Shown in pieces: positions 16,451 through 25,071 of a stretch of 64,000 nt of DNA. The translations under genes were made by a program, and so were the position numbers. Positions within the stretch are counted from its first letter, which is position 1. Each line of letters opens with the position of its first letter. The notes under the pieces were generated by a model. The model saw only the letters and a program-made list of their open reading frames with translations. It was not told the DNA's origin and made no database searches. The stretch spans positions 62,001-126,000 of the forward strand of contig JAXDJV010000014.1 of NCBI GenBank assembly GCA_034667465.1, read 5' to 3'. This DNA is from JAOBAU01 sp034667465. Lineage in GTDB: Bacteria > Acidobacteriota > Thermoanaerobaculia > Gp7-AA8.

Positions 16451-17257
16451 ATGCTTTCCCGTTCCGACTTCGCCAGCCTTCTCGCGCCGCGCGCCATCCT
16501 CGGCATGGTTCATCTCCGTCCGCTGCCTGGCGCACCGCTCTACGCCGGCTCGCTCGATGAGGTGATCGAGGCCGCGCTGACCGACGCGCGAGCGTTGTCC
16601 GGCGGCGGCGCCGACGCGCTCGTGTTCGAGAACTTCGGCGACCGTCCGTTCTTTCGCGGACGTGTCGGCGCGGAAACGGTGGCGGCGATGACGCGCGTGA
16701 TCGCCGATGTCGTGCGCGATGTGTCGCTGCCGTTCGGCGTGAACGTGCTGCGCAACGATGCCGCGTCGGCGCTGGCGGTTGCGGCAGCGACCGGCGCGTC
16801 GTTCATCCGCGTGAACGTGCACGTCGGCGCGATGCTCACCGATCAGGGAATCATCGAAGGGGAAGCGGCGTCGACGCTGCGGCTCCGTGCGGCGATCGCG
16901 CCGCGAGTGGCGATCTTCGCCGATCACATGGTCAAGCACGCGGTGCCGCTCGGCGACGTCGAGCCGCTGCAGGTCGCGAAAGACCTTCGACTGCGCGGCC
17001 TCGCCGACGCCATCGTCGTGAGCGGAATGGAAACCGGCGCCCCGCCGGACGCGGAACGATTGCGCGCACTGCGCGACGCCACCGATGCGCCGCTGCTGCT
17101 CGGCAGCGGACTGACCGCGGAGAACGCGAGTACTTACGATGCCGACGGCGCGTTCGTCGGCACGTCGATCAAGCAGCACGGACGGGTCGACGAAGCTGTC
17201 GACCGCGCCCGTGTCGCGCAGCTGGTCGCCGCGTTCAAAGCGCCCGTCGGCCGGTAA
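16451..17257 (+). CDS. BtpA/SgcQ family protein
   Basis: 268 residues from ATG 16451, just past repeat H2. The frame is open into the repeat, but that part is repeat-coded. Hallmarks of the TIM-barrel BtpA/SgcQ family: ILGMVHLRPLPGAPLY at the N-terminus, GGADALVFENFGDRPFF, PFGVNVLRNDA, FIRVNVHVGA, and VSGMETGAPPDAERL near the C-terminus with GSGLTAENA. BtpA was linked to photosystem I stability in cyanobacteria and SgcQ to a sugar locus; in non-photosynthetic bacteria the reaction is not settled. Confidence 0.9.
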   Translation: MLSRSDFASLLAPRAILGMVHLRPLPGAPLYAGSLDEVIEAALTDARALSGGGADALVFENFGDRPFFRGRVGAETVAAMTRVIADVVRDVSLPFGVNVLRNDAASALAVAAATGASFIRVNVHVGAMLTDQGIIEGEAASTLRLRAAIAPRVAIFADHMVKHAVPLGDVEPLQVAKDLRLRGLADAIVVSGMETGAPPDAERLRALRDATDAPLLLGSGLTAENASTYDADGAFVGTSIKQHGRVDEAVDRARVAQLVAAFKAPVGR

Positions 17258-17390
17258 TCAGCTGGAAGATCAGCACGATCACCGCAACCACCAGCAGGAT
17301 GTGAATCAGTCCTCCGCCGACGTGCATCACGAATCCGCCGAGCCACATGATGATGAGAATGACGATGATCAGCCACAAAAGATTGCCCAT
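17235..17390 (-). CDS. Lmo0937-type small membrane protein
   Basis: A 51-residue protein beginning MGNLLWLIIVILIIMWLGGF, with two hydrophobic segments (3-20 and 30-45) and a short basic end ITGRRAL. This pattern matches the lmo0937/YqaE-like small inner-membrane proteins, often general-stress induced. A strong GGAGGAA precedes the ATG by a few bases, supporting expression. Its 3' end overlaps the end of the BtpA-like gene by 23 nt in convergent orientation. Confidence 0.8.
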   Translation of the reverse strand: MGNLLWLIIVILIIMWLGGFVMHVGGGLIHILLVVAVIVLIFQLITGRRAL

Positions 17391-17439
17391 ATTTCCTCCA
17401 CGCGGGCGAGGTACTGCTGAGGTTGTGCCAGCGCGCCAG

Positions 17440-17541
17440 GCATGAGGGATGAGGGATGAGTAATGAGTGACGCTTCGCGCTTGCGGTGATGCTGGCCGAC
17501 GCGAAGCGACTCATGCCCCGTGCCTCATTACTCATGCCTTA
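17440..17541. repeat. Heptad-arm palindrome H3 (GAGTAAT/GGATGAG type)
   Basis: Left arm of TGAGGGA and TGAGTAA units, right arm with complementary CTCATTACTCATGCC. The core at about 17467-17512 is itself palindromic (CGCTTCGCG with CGCGAAGCG) and resembles the core of H9 near 59.5 kb although the arms differ. With the small membrane gene it accounts for the 17258-17602 gap. Confidence 0.8.
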
Positions 17542-17602
17542 TCCCCCGTGGCACGTTCCTCGCTCCGGCCGCCCTCGATGGTTCGTTGGATAATGCGTCG
17601 CC

Positions 17603-18055
17603 ATGGGGAAGAAGCAGGTCCGGGTGGTGCGGGTGCGGCGGTGGATGACGGTCGTGCTTTTGCTGGCCGTATCGCTGCTGCTCGTCGCGCTCGTGCACTT
17701 CCTCTCGGGGAAGGCGTATCTGCGCGAACGGGGACTGCCGCTCGGCGTCTTCGAAGCGCGGACGGCCGACTCGGCGCTGGCCTCGCTGGCGCCCGTCATC
17801 GCGAACTTTCTCCCGCTGATTCCGTGGGGCTTTCTCGCGTTTCTGGCGCTCGATCGCGACGACCGGCCGCGTCGGCGCACGTATCTTTTCACCGCCCTGG
17901 CCGCGCTCGCATTTTGCGTGGCGGTCGACGCGTGGCAGTTCGCGCTGCCGACGCGAGTCACCGGCTGGCTCGATCTCCCCTGGAACGTTCTCGGCGCGCT
18001 TTGCGGCGCCACGCTCGGCCACGCACGAAAGCGTCTCCGAGTACAGTTCGCATAG
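17603..18055 (+). CDS. VanZ-like membrane protein
   Basis: 150 residues with a basic N-terminus and four hydrophobic segments (about 14-36, 65-82, 92-110 and 124-140). VIANFLPLIPWGFLAFLAL, AVDAWQFALPTRVTGWLDL and PWNVLGALCGATLG follow the VanZ/YoaI-like consensus (N-F-xP-G, E/D-xxQ-xx-xR-xx-D, N-xxG). VanZ gives low-level teicoplanin resistance in enterococci, but most relatives have unknown function. It lies 10 bp before a receiver-domain gene and may share its transcript. Confidence 0.82.
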   Translation: MGKKQVRVVRVRRWMTVVLLLAVSLLLVALVHFLSGKAYLRERGLPLGVFEARTADSALASLAPVIANFLPLIPWGFLAFLALDRDDRPRRRTYLFTALAALAFCVAVDAWQFALPTRVTGWLDLPWNVLGALCGATLGHARKRLRVQFA

Positions 18056-18065
18056 AAGGATTCCG

Positions 18066-18425
18066 ATGATTCTCGTCGTCGAGGACGATCCGCAGGTCGC
18101 GCGTCTCATCGCGCTGGTGCTGCAACGCAACGGACATAAATCGGAGGTCGTTGCGGATGGCGCGAGCGCGCTGGTGAAGGCGCGTGAGCTGCGCCCGCAG
18201 ATCATCTTCGCCGACCTCACCATTAACGGCATCGGCGGCGAGCAGCTCTGCAGCATGATCAAAGCAGCACCGGAGACGCGCGACATTCCGTACATCGTGC
18301 TCTCCGGCGATCGCGACATCGCCGAGAAAGCCCGCGTCTGCGGCGCCGACGACTACATGGGCAAACCTTTTGAATTCGAGGACCTCATCGGTCTCGTCAG
18401 GAAATATGCAAGAGCTGAAAGCTGA
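18066..18425 (+). CDS. Single-domain response regulator (receiver only)
   Basis: 119 residues, one CheY-like receiver. The acidic pair is ED-D in LVVEDDP, the phosphoacceptor is the Asp in IIFADLTING, the Thr/Ser position is in VLSGDRD, and the Lys is in MGKPFEF. There is no output domain, so it should act through protein contacts. The next gene starts inside it (20-nt overlap), pointing to tight translational coupling with a membrane protein that may be its partner or target. Confidence 0.93.
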   Translation: MILVVEDDPQVARLIALVLQRNGHKSEVVADGASALVKARELRPQIIFADLTINGIGGEQLCSMIKAAPETRDIPYIVLSGDRDIAEKARVCGADDYMGKPFEFEDLIGLVRKYARAES

Positions 18426-19026
18426 AAAGCCGCTGGAATCGCCGGCCGGAACCGATCCGGTCACTCGCCTCATCGCCCGTCTGCGCGGCGAAGGTTTCAC
18501 GACCGAACAGAGCGAGGACGAGTGGCGCGACTTCGGCGAGATCATCTTCCGCCGCGACGAGAAGATCTCCGTCGTGCGCGGTGAGACGATCGTGATCTTC
18601 ACCGCCGTTCCCGAGCTCTCCGAACGAATCCTCCGCCAGACGTCGGAGAGCGTCGTGAATACGTACAAAGCGAAGAGCACCAGCGAGAAGGCGATGTCGG
18701 TGATGCAGTCGACGACCGTCTATCACGTGCTCGTCGCTCCCGGCGATCAGCCGCACAACGAACTGCTGGCGCGCTACATCACGCGCATGGGCGGCGCGAC
18801 CTTCATCCCGATCATCATCGTTCCGGACATCAACCAGGTCGTTTATCCGGATGCCGAGGAAGCCGTGGCCTCGGTGCGGCCGCGCGTCGAATACCTGCAG
18901 TACCTCCTCGGCGAACGGCGCGACAGCGTCAACATGCATCGCCAGACCATTCAGGCCTTCTACGTGTCGGCGGTCGTCATCGGCATGCTGTTGATTGCGG
19001 TGATTCTGGCGCTGGTGATTCATTGA
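18406..19026 (+). CDS. Tail-anchored membrane protein of unknown function
   Basis: 206 residues from ATG 18406, preceded by AGGAAA and overlapping the receiver gene. Residues about 20-165 are soluble with no domain I recognise. They include RLIARLRGEGFTTE and a block HVLVAPGDQPHNELLARYI that is reminiscent of nucleotide- or NAD-type folds, but this is not firm. The last 25 residues (FYVSAVVIGMLLIAVILALVIH) form a single C-terminal helix, so the bulk should face the cytoplasm where it could meet the receiver. Confidence 0.85.
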   Translation: MQELKAEKPLESPAGTDPVTRLIARLRGEGFTTEQSEDEWRDFGEIIFRRDEKISVVRGETIVIFTAVPELSERILRQTSESVVNTYKAKSTSEKAMSVMQSTTVYHVLVAPGDQPHNELLARYITRMGGATFIPIIIVPDINQVVYPDAEEAVASVRPRVEYLQYLLGERRDSVNMHRQTIQAFYVSAVVIGMLLIAVILALVIH

Positions 19027-19117
19027 GGGAGCGGCATGAGGGATGAGTAATGAGGCATGAGTAAAAGCCTTTGCCTCTGCTCGTACCTCATGCCCCATAC
19101 CTCATGCCCCGTTCCCT
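19027..19117. repeat. Heptad-arm palindrome H4 (GGCATGA/GGATGAG type)
   Basis: The left arm carries GGCATGAGGGATGAG and GAGGCATGAGTA; the right arm carries ACCTCATGCCCCATAC and CTCATGCCCCG. It starts right after the TGA of the preceding gene and ends 18 bp before the K+ channel start. Confidence 0.8.
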
Positions 19118-19135
19118 CACTACAATGACGACTCC

Positions 19136-20095
19136 ATGTCCGTCGTCGAACAGCAAACACCTCCCGTAACCACCGACATCAACGCCGACCTCGGCTTCGG
19201 CTCGGTCGTCGCGCGCGAGAGTCGTCGTCGCCTGCTGAACCGCGACGGCACATTCAACGTTCGCCGCGAAGGACTCGGCTTCTGGCAGTCGCTCTCCGCG
19301 TATCACTACATCCTGACGATGAGCTGGGCGCGCTTCATCGGCGTCGTCGGTGCGGTCTACATCACGATCAACACGCTCTTCGCCCTCGGCTACGTCGCCT
19401 GCGGTCCCGACGCGCTTGCCGGTTTTCACGGCGAGACGCCCGAGATGCGTTTCGCGCGCGCGTTTTTCTTCAGCGTCGAAACGGTGGCGACGATCGGCTA
19501 CGGCTCGATTGCCCCGATCACCATCGCCGCGAATCTCCTGATGACCATCGAGTCGCTCGTCGGTCTGCTCGGATTCTCGCTCGTCGCCGGCATCGTCTTC
19601 GCGCGCTTCGCGCGGCCGACCGCGCAGATCATCTTCAGCGACGTTGCGCTGATCGCGCCGTATCGCAACATCACCGCGTTCATGTTCCGCATCGTCAACC
19701 AGCGGTCGAACGAGATCGTGGAAATGGAAGCGAAGGTGCTGCTCAGCATCCGTCGCCGCGACGGCGACGTGAACGACCGCGAGTTCCTCACGCTCAAGCT
19801 CGAGCGTGATCGCGTGGCGTTCTTTCCGTTGTCGTGGACGATCGTCCATCCGATCGACAGCGCCAGTCCGATGTTCGGCCTTTCCCCCGAGGCGTTGCGC
19901 GAACGCGATGGCGAATTTCTCATCCTGCTGAACGGGTTCGACGAGACCTTCTCGCAGACCGTGCATACGCGCTCGTCGTACAAACCGGATGAAGTGGTCT
20001 GCAACGCGCGATTCAAGTCGATCCTCAACATTCCGAACGATGACGGGCTGATCAGCGTCGACATCCGGAAATTGCACGAAGTCGAGATGCTGTAA
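19136..20095 (+). CDS. Inward-rectifier (Kir-type) potassium channel
   Basis: 319 residues. Two membrane helices (about 64-88 and 128-155) flank a pore loop with the K+ selectivity filter TIGYG at 119-123. The second half is the immunoglobulin-like cytoplasmic domain of Kir channels, with RPTAQIIFSDVALIAPY after the second helix and SWTIVHPIDSASPMFGLSPE further on. KirBac proteins are gated by lipids and pH. A slide-helix segment containing RRLLNRDGTFNVRREG precedes the first helix, as in KirBac1.1. It appears to be a single-gene unit. Confidence 0.96.
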   Translation: MSVVEQQTPPVTTDINADLGFGSVVARESRRRLLNRDGTFNVRREGLGFWQSLSAYHYILTMSWARFIGVVGAVYITINTLFALGYVACGPDALAGFHGETPEMRFARAFFFSVETVATIGYGSIAPITIAANLLMTIESLVGLLGFSLVAGIVFARFARPTAQIIFSDVALIAPYRNITAFMFRIVNQRSNEIVEMEAKVLLSIRRRDGDVNDREFLTLKLERDRVAFFPLSWTIVHPIDSASPMFGLSPEALRERDGEFLILLNGFDETFSQTVHTRSSYKPDEVVCNARFKSILNIPNDDGLISVDIRKLHEVEML

Positions 20096-20127
20096 ACGTC
20101 GCGCGTCCGGGCCGCGTCAAAGCGGCC

Positions 20128-21978
20128 ATGAACACAAAGTACGTTGTGGTGCTCGTGGCGATGGCGCCGGCGCTGCTCGCGGCGGCAACAAACGAGTTCG
20201 TCTGCCGGCTCCCGCTCGTCTCACCGCGCGACGCGCAACGCCTCGCATACGCGACGGTTTCCGCGAATGCGGAGCTGGTCGCGCCGAGCTCGCGACGCCG
20301 CACGGTCGCGGCGCCGACGAACGGATCGGCCACTACGCCGCCGATCGTCAACTTCATCGACAGCGAGATCTTCTCGACGATGTCGGCGGCGAACGTGATT
20401 CCGACGAAGCTCTCGTCCGACGAAGAGTTCCTCCGCCGCGTCACGCTCGATCTCACCGGACAGATTCCTGACTCCGCGACCGTCCAGGCGTTCATCGCCG
20501 ATCCCGCGTCCGACAAGCGCGCGAAAAAGATCGATGCGCTGCTCGCGTCGGATGCGTTCAACGATCGCTGGACGATGTGGCTCGGCGATCTCGTGCAGAA
20601 CGTCCAGGCGTCGACGAGCTCGCGCGAGTACTACCAGGGCCGCAACGCGTATTACACATTCCTGCGCGATTCGATTCGCACGGCGAAACCGTACGACCAG
20701 ACCGTGCGCGAGATCCTCGCCGGGAAGGGCGACAGTTTCACAAAGGGCGAATCGAATTACTGGGTGCGCCAGATCCAGCGTAACGGTCCGATTCAGGACA
20801 CCTACGACAATCTCTCCGCGCACAGCGGCGAACGGTTCCTCGGCATGCCGCTGCTCTGCATCTCCTGCCACAACGGCTTCGGCCATCTCGAGTCGGTCAA
20901 TCAATATCTGAAGTCGAAGTCGCGCTCGAACTTCTGGGCGAACGCGGCCTTCTTCGCTCGGACGCGCGCCGTCGCCTCGGCCGGCGATCCGACGAATCCG
21001 AACGTGCGGAAGTTCGACGTCGAAGACACCGCCGTCGGGAGCTACAACCTCAACACCGATTCCGGGAACAAGACGCCGCGCTCCGCGGCGCCCGGTCAGC
21101 CGACGACCGTGTCGCCGGCGTTCATCCTGACCGGCGAAACGCCGCGCGCCGGCGAGCCATGGCGCGACGCGTACGGCCGCATGCTCACTGCCGATCCCCA
21201 GTTCGCGCGCGCCACCGTCAACTATCTCTGGAAAGAAATGTTCGGCGTCGGGATCGTCGAGCCGGCCAACGCGTTCGATCTCAATCGACTCGATCCCGCC
21301 ACGCTGCCGGTCGGACAGACGCTGCAGCCGACGCATCCCGCGCTCCTCTCGCGACTCGCCACCGAGTTCGTGTCAGTGAAGTTCGATCTGCGCGCGATCC
21401 TTCGCACGATGGCGATGTCGAGCGCGTATCAGCTGTCATCGCAATACACGCCGGGCGCGTGGAACGAAGCGTGGACGACGTACTTCGCGCGCCACTATCC
21501 GCATCGACTGACCGCGGAAGAAATGCTCGACGCGATTGCGCGGGCGACCAACGTGCCGGTGTCGTTCACGGTCCAGGGTCTCGGCACCGTGACGGCGGCG
21601 ATGAAGCTGCCCGACACGATCGAAGCGCCGCGCCAGCCGACCGGAATGTTCCTCGACGAGTTCGGCCGTGGCGATCGTGACGACGTGGCGCGTACCAACG
21701 ACACGTCGATCACGCAGGCGCTGTCGCTGATGAACAACACCGTCGTCACGACGCGCGTTCGCCGCGCCACCGCGAACTCGACGGTCGCGAAAGTGCTGGC
21801 GTCGACGACCGATCCCGCATCCGTCGCCGATCAGCTTTATGTCGCGACACTGTCGCGACATCCATCCGCAACCGAGAAGCAGCAGGCGATCGATTACCTG
21901 AAGAGCGGGACGCTCGCCACGAAGACGGAAGACCTGCAGTTCGTCCTGCTCAATTCGCTCGAGTTCCTGTTCGACTGA
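20128..21978 (+). CDS. DUF1549/DUF1553 exported protein with CxxCH
   Basis: 616 residues. A signal peptide (MNTKYVVVLVAMAPALLAAA) leads the protein. The DUF1549 part includes LSSDEEFLRRVTLDLTGQIPD and C244-H248 (CISCH), a CxxCH site able to bind c-type haem. The C-terminal DUF1553 part includes WKEMFGVGIVEPANAFD and AYQLSSQY. These proteins are abundant in Planctomycetes and some Acidobacteria, usually next to a DUF1501 gene as here (8-bp gap). Proposed roles involve polysaccharide or sulfated-glycan breakdown, but the reaction is unproven. Confidence 0.93.
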   Translation: MNTKYVVVLVAMAPALLAAATNEFVCRLPLVSPRDAQRLAYATVSANAELVAPSSRRRTVAAPTNGSATTPPIVNFIDSEIFSTMSAANVIPTKLSSDEEFLRRVTLDLTGQIPDSATVQAFIADPASDKRAKKIDALLASDAFNDRWTMWLGDLVQNVQASTSSREYYQGRNAYYTFLRDSIRTAKPYDQTVREILAGKGDSFTKGESNYWVRQIQRNGPIQDTYDNLSAHSGERFLGMPLLCISCHNGFGHLESVNQYLKSKSRSNFWANAAFFARTRAVASAGDPTNPNVRKFDVEDTAVGSYNLNTDSGNKTPRSAAPGQPTTVSPAFILTGETPRAGEPWRDAYGRMLTADPQFARATVNYLWKEMFGVGIVEPANAFDLNRLDPATLPVGQTLQPTHPALLSRLATEFVSVKFDLRAILRTMAMSSAYQLSSQYTPGAWNEAWTTYFARHYPHRLTAEEMLDAIARATNVPVSFTVQGLGTVTAAMKLPDTIEAPRQPTGMFLDEFGRGDRDDVARTNDTSITQALSLMNNTVVTTRVRRATANSTVAKVLASTTDPASVADQLYVATLSRHPSATEKQQAIDYLKSGTLATKTEDLQFVLLNSLEFLFD

Positions 21979-21986
21979 GGATCATC

Positions 21987-23432
21987 ATGCGCAGACCGAA
22001 GCTACCCAAATCGAAAATCGAGTGCCCGACGTGCGACAAGGCGAGCGGCTTCGCCATCGGCGGCGACGGCTTCTCCCGCCGCAACTTTCTGCGCATCGCC
22101 GGCACCGGCCTCGTGGCGACGTACTTCGCCGACGTGCTCAGTCCGCGGCTGCTGCAGGCGGCGACGACGTCGACCGGCGTCACGCTCCGCAACACCGCAA
22201 AGAATTGCATCTTCATCTTTCTCTCCGGTGCGCCGAGTCACGTCGACACGTGGGATCTGAAAGAAGGTTCATGGACGCCGGCCGATTTCGCGCCGGCGAC
22301 GTTCGGCGGCGGCAATCTCCGTTTCCCGCAGGGGCTGATGCCGGAGACGGCGAAGCAGCTCGATCACATGGCGTTCGTTCGCAGCGGTCTGTCGTGGGCG
22401 GCGGTTCATTCGCTCGGCCAGACGTGGGCGCAGATCGCGCGCAATCCGGGCGGCGCCACCGGCGCGATTGCGCCCCACATCGGCGCGGTCGTGTCGCTCG
22501 AATCGCAGGCGGCGCGCACGCCGGCTGACGTGCTGCCCGGTTTCATCGCGCTGAACTCGGGGACGATTCCGACGTCCGGTTATCTCCCGGCGAAGTACGC
22601 GCCGTTCGGCGTGCAGCCGAATGCGACCGGGCTCGCGACGCTCACGCATCCGGAAGGGGCGGCGCGTTTCACCGATCGCTGGAACCTGCTGCATTCGATG
22701 GATGTGAATCGCAACAGCGGCGCGCTCGGCAAGGCGTCGATGGACATGAACGATTTCTACGATCAGTCGAAGGCGCTCATGGATTCGCCCGGCATCAACG
22801 CGCTCTTCTCGTTCTCTGACGCGGAGCACGCGCGCTACGGCAGCTCGACGTTCGGCGACTCGCTCGTGATCGCGCGCAATCTCGTCGGCGCGCGCAAGGG
22901 AACGCGTTTCGTCCAGGCGACGCTCGGCGGCTGGGATCATCACGATCAGATCTATGACAAGAACGCGACCGGCAGCGGCTCCGACACGTCGCTCTACTCG
23001 CAGTGCAAGCAGTTCGATCCGGCGTTCGGCGCGCTGATGACCGATCTCGCCGCGACTCCCGGCTCCGTCTCCGGCAAGACGCTGCTCGATGAGACGCTCG
23101 TCGTGATCGTCGCGGAGTTCGGACGCACGACCGGCCCGCTCAACGGTCAGGGCGGACGCGATCACTTCCTCCGGATGTCGATCGGCTTCGCCGGCGCCGG
23201 CGTACGTGGTGGCCGCGCGATCGGATCGACGGACGCCGCAGGCAGCAACGTCGTCGATTACGGCTGGAGCGAAAACCGCGACGTCCGCCCCGAAGACGTG
23301 ACCTGCACGATCTACTCCGCCCTCGGCATCGACTTCACCACCGTGCGCCACGACGATCCGCTCAATCGCGGATTTGAATACGTGCCGTTCGCGAAGGACG
23401 GAACGTACAAGGTGATTGAGGAGCTCTTCTAG
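21987..23432 (+). CDS. DUF1501 family protein with Tat signal
   Basis: 481 residues. The N-terminus has a twin-arginine motif (SRRNFLRIAG at residues 30-39), so it is probably exported folded. The body matches DUF1501, an alkaline-phosphatase/sulfatase-like fold: FIFLSGAPSHVDTWDLK, GWDHHDQIY and VVIVAEFGRTTGPLNGQGGRDH. His/Asp residues in these blocks are candidate metal ligands. It pairs with the upstream DUF1549 gene, probably as a two-gene operon. Two Cys (IECPTCDK) precede the Tat motif, which is unusual for a signal region. Confidence 0.94.
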   Translation: MRRPKLPKSKIECPTCDKASGFAIGGDGFSRRNFLRIAGTGLVATYFADVLSPRLLQAATTSTGVTLRNTAKNCIFIFLSGAPSHVDTWDLKEGSWTPADFAPATFGGGNLRFPQGLMPETAKQLDHMAFVRSGLSWAAVHSLGQTWAQIARNPGGATGAIAPHIGAVVSLESQAARTPADVLPGFIALNSGTIPTSGYLPAKYAPFGVQPNATGLATLTHPEGAARFTDRWNLLHSMDVNRNSGALGKASMDMNDFYDQSKALMDSPGINALFSFSDAEHARYGSSTFGDSLVIARNLVGARKGTRFVQATLGGWDHHDQIYDKNATGSGSDTSLYSQCKQFDPAFGALMTDLAATPGSVSGKTLLDETLVVIVAEFGRTTGPLNGQGGRDHFLRMSIGFAGAGVRGGRAIGSTDAAGSNVVDYGWSENRDVRPEDVTCTIYSALGIDFTTVRHDDPLNRGFEYVPFAKDGTYKVIEELF

Positions 23433-23443
23433 TTCCGAAGAAA

Positions 23444-23512
23444 GGTGCTGAGTGCTGAGTGCAGAGTGCTGAGTAAAACCGTTCCCCGACTCAGCACTCA
23501 GCACTCAGCACT
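23444..23512. repeat. Heptad-arm palindrome H5 (GTGCTGA type)
   Basis: The left arm has four GTGCTGA-like units (one GTGCAGA variant); the right arm is the complement with CAGCACT units. The loop is about 17 nt. The remaining 23513-23644 before the M48 stop codon shows no convincing gene. Confidence 0.85.
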
Positions 23513-23644
23513 ATGATTCGCCGGTGTCGGCGTTTCGGGGCTGCACCTCGTCGATCCGCATGATGTGACGCTGCACGACGTCGGGCAGATCGTGTTGCGG
23601 CGGCTGTTGCGGACCGCAGACGAGAACGCCCGCGGTCCGGCAGG

Positions 23645-24439
23645 TTAGCTCGCGCGCTGTCGCGCACTTTGATACTGCGGCGTGTCGACCGTGCCGCCGG
23701 TTGCGCCCATGCTGTCGATGCGTTTCTGGATGTCGTTGATGCGGTCCTGCGTCAGCGGATGGTCGAGGAAGAATTTCTCGACGGCGCTCGGCGAGCCTTT
23801 CTCGAGCGCGAGCAGTTTGCGGAACATGTCGGTCATGCCATTCGGGTTGTAGCCGGCGGCCGTCATGTATTGCAGTCCGAGCTCGTCGGCCTGTTTTTCA
23901 TCCGCGCGGCTGAAGCGCGCCATCGTGCCGCCGGCGAGGATGTTGGCGAGGACTACGTTCGCCTGTGACGGATTGTTGCCCAGCAGGATCGAGCCGAGGA
24001 CGTTGATGCCCTGCGCTTTCTCCATCTGCTTGATCGAATGTCGGGCCACGACGTGCGCGATCTCATGCGCGAGCACGCCGGCCAGCATGTTTTCGTGATC
24101 GGCCTGCGCGATCAGTCCCGTGTTGACGTAGACGTGGCCACCGGGAAGCGAGAACGCGTTGACGGACGGATCGACGACAACCTGAAAGTCGAACGGCAGG
24201 TTCGCGAGCGGTGTCTTCGCGTGGATGCGCTCGCCAACCTCTCGGACGTAGCCGACGAGCTGCGCGTCGTTCGACAGGCGAACCTGACTCGCGACTTCCT
24301 GCGCGAGCTGATTGCCGAGGCGCCATTCGTCTTCAAGCGAGACGGAGCCGCCGCTGCCGATGCCGCCTGAGCCGCAGCCGGTGGCGAGCATGACGGCGAC
24401 GAGAACGGAGAGAGAAGTGAGATGTGCTTTGCGGATCAT
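23645..24439 (-). CDS. M48 family zinc metallopeptidase lipoprotein
   Basis: 264 residues from ATG 24439, preceded by GGAGGT. A lipobox LATGC places the lipidated Cys at residue 22. The zinc site is H125-E126-x-x-H129 (LAHEIAHVVARH) with a downstream Glu in DEKQADELGLQYM. The layout resembles BepA/LoiP-type periplasmic proteases that act in outer-membrane protein quality control, but lacks an extensive TPR tail. The C-terminal region DHPLTQDRINDIQKRI is typical of the family. It stands alone between repeats and the ArsI-like gene. Confidence 0.95.
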   Translation of the reverse strand: MIRKAHLTSLSVLVAVMLATGCGSGGIGSGGSVSLEDEWRLGNQLAQEVASQVRLSNDAQLVGYVREVGERIHAKTPLANLPFDFQVVVDPSVNAFSLPGGHVYVNTGLIAQADHENMLAGVLAHEIAHVVARHSIKQMEKAQGINVLGSILLGNNPSQANVVLANILAGGTMARFSRADEKQADELGLQYMTAAGYNPNGMTDMFRKLLALEKGSPSAVEKFFLDHPLTQDRINDIQKRIDSMGATGGTVDTPQYQSARQRAS

Positions 24440-24482
24440 GAAACCTCCACGGCTCCGCAAAGCATGTCTCATGCACGATTTG

Positions 24483-24899
24483 TTACGCGGTGCAGCACGA
24501 GCCCGCCACGGTGGCTTCGGGCAGGTCGTCGACGAGGACGACGAACGCTTCCCACTCGTTGCCGTCGGGATCGCGGACCCATGTTTTGTCCTGCGTCGCG
24601 TAGCAGCAGTTGGTTTTCAGCTCGTCGCGGGTGATGAGTCCGGCGTCGGCCCAGCGCGTGCGCATGGCCAGGACGTCATCGGTCGAGCCGACCTGGATGC
24701 CGAGGTGTGAAAGCGCGCCGCGGCTGGCGAGATCGGGAACTTCGTTGAGAGCCAGGTTGAGAGCGGGGGAGGCGACGTCGAACTTCGCGTAACCGGTGCG
24801 GACTTTCGAGGGCTCGATGCCGAGCATGCGGCGATAGAAGTCAATGCTCGACTCGACGTTGCGGACGTTGATGGAGATGTGTGGCTTCAGGATGTTCAT
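24483..24899 (-). CDS. ArsI/CadI-type glyoxalase-fold dioxygenase
   Basis: 138 residues, a vicinal-oxygen-chelate protein. The TNCCYA motif gives vicinal C98-C99, the signature of ArsI C-As lyases that cleave trivalent organoarsenicals; candidate Fe(II) ligands are H7, H65 and E117. The C-terminal SCCTA adds a second Cys pair. Start ATG 24899 is chosen because AGGAG lies 5-8 bases upstream; ATG 24914 would lose that site. No other ars genes are nearby, so an arsenic role rests only on the motif, and cadmium-induced CadI-like relatives are an alternative. Confidence 0.88.
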   Translation of the reverse strand: MNILKPHISINVRNVESSIDFYRRMLGIEPSKVRTGYAKFDVASPALNLALNEVPDLASRGALSHLGIQVGSTDDVLAMRTRWADAGLITRDELKTNCCYATQDKTWVRDPDGNEWEAFVVLVDDLPEATVAGSCCTA

Positions 24900-24965
24900 G
24901 ACTGCTCCTTTCATATTCGTGATTGGGAATATGTGTTAGCAAGTTAAATTTGTCAAGGCGAATGT

Positions 24966-25053
24966 GTCATTCCGAGCGTAGCGAGGAATCCGGGCGGGTG
25001 GTGCACGACAGCGCGCCCCGCCCGCACAGGTCCCTCGCTACGCTCGGGATGAC
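24966..25053. repeat. GAGCGTAGCGAGG-type palindrome G1
   Basis: Arms of about 25 nt built on GAGCGTAGCGAGG and its complement bracket a GC-rich core that can also pair (GGGCGGG with CCCGCCC). It lies between the divergent ArsI-like and DUF255 genes. Confidence 0.85.
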
Positions 25054-25071
25054 AGCGGTTAGAGTTTGCGG

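Noticed and set aside
23513..23640. Protein-like minus-strand fragment (GVLVCGPQQPPQHDLPD) before the M48 stop.
   Set aside because: No start codon or ribosome binding site can be supported and it ends after about 45 codons; left as possible remnant only.
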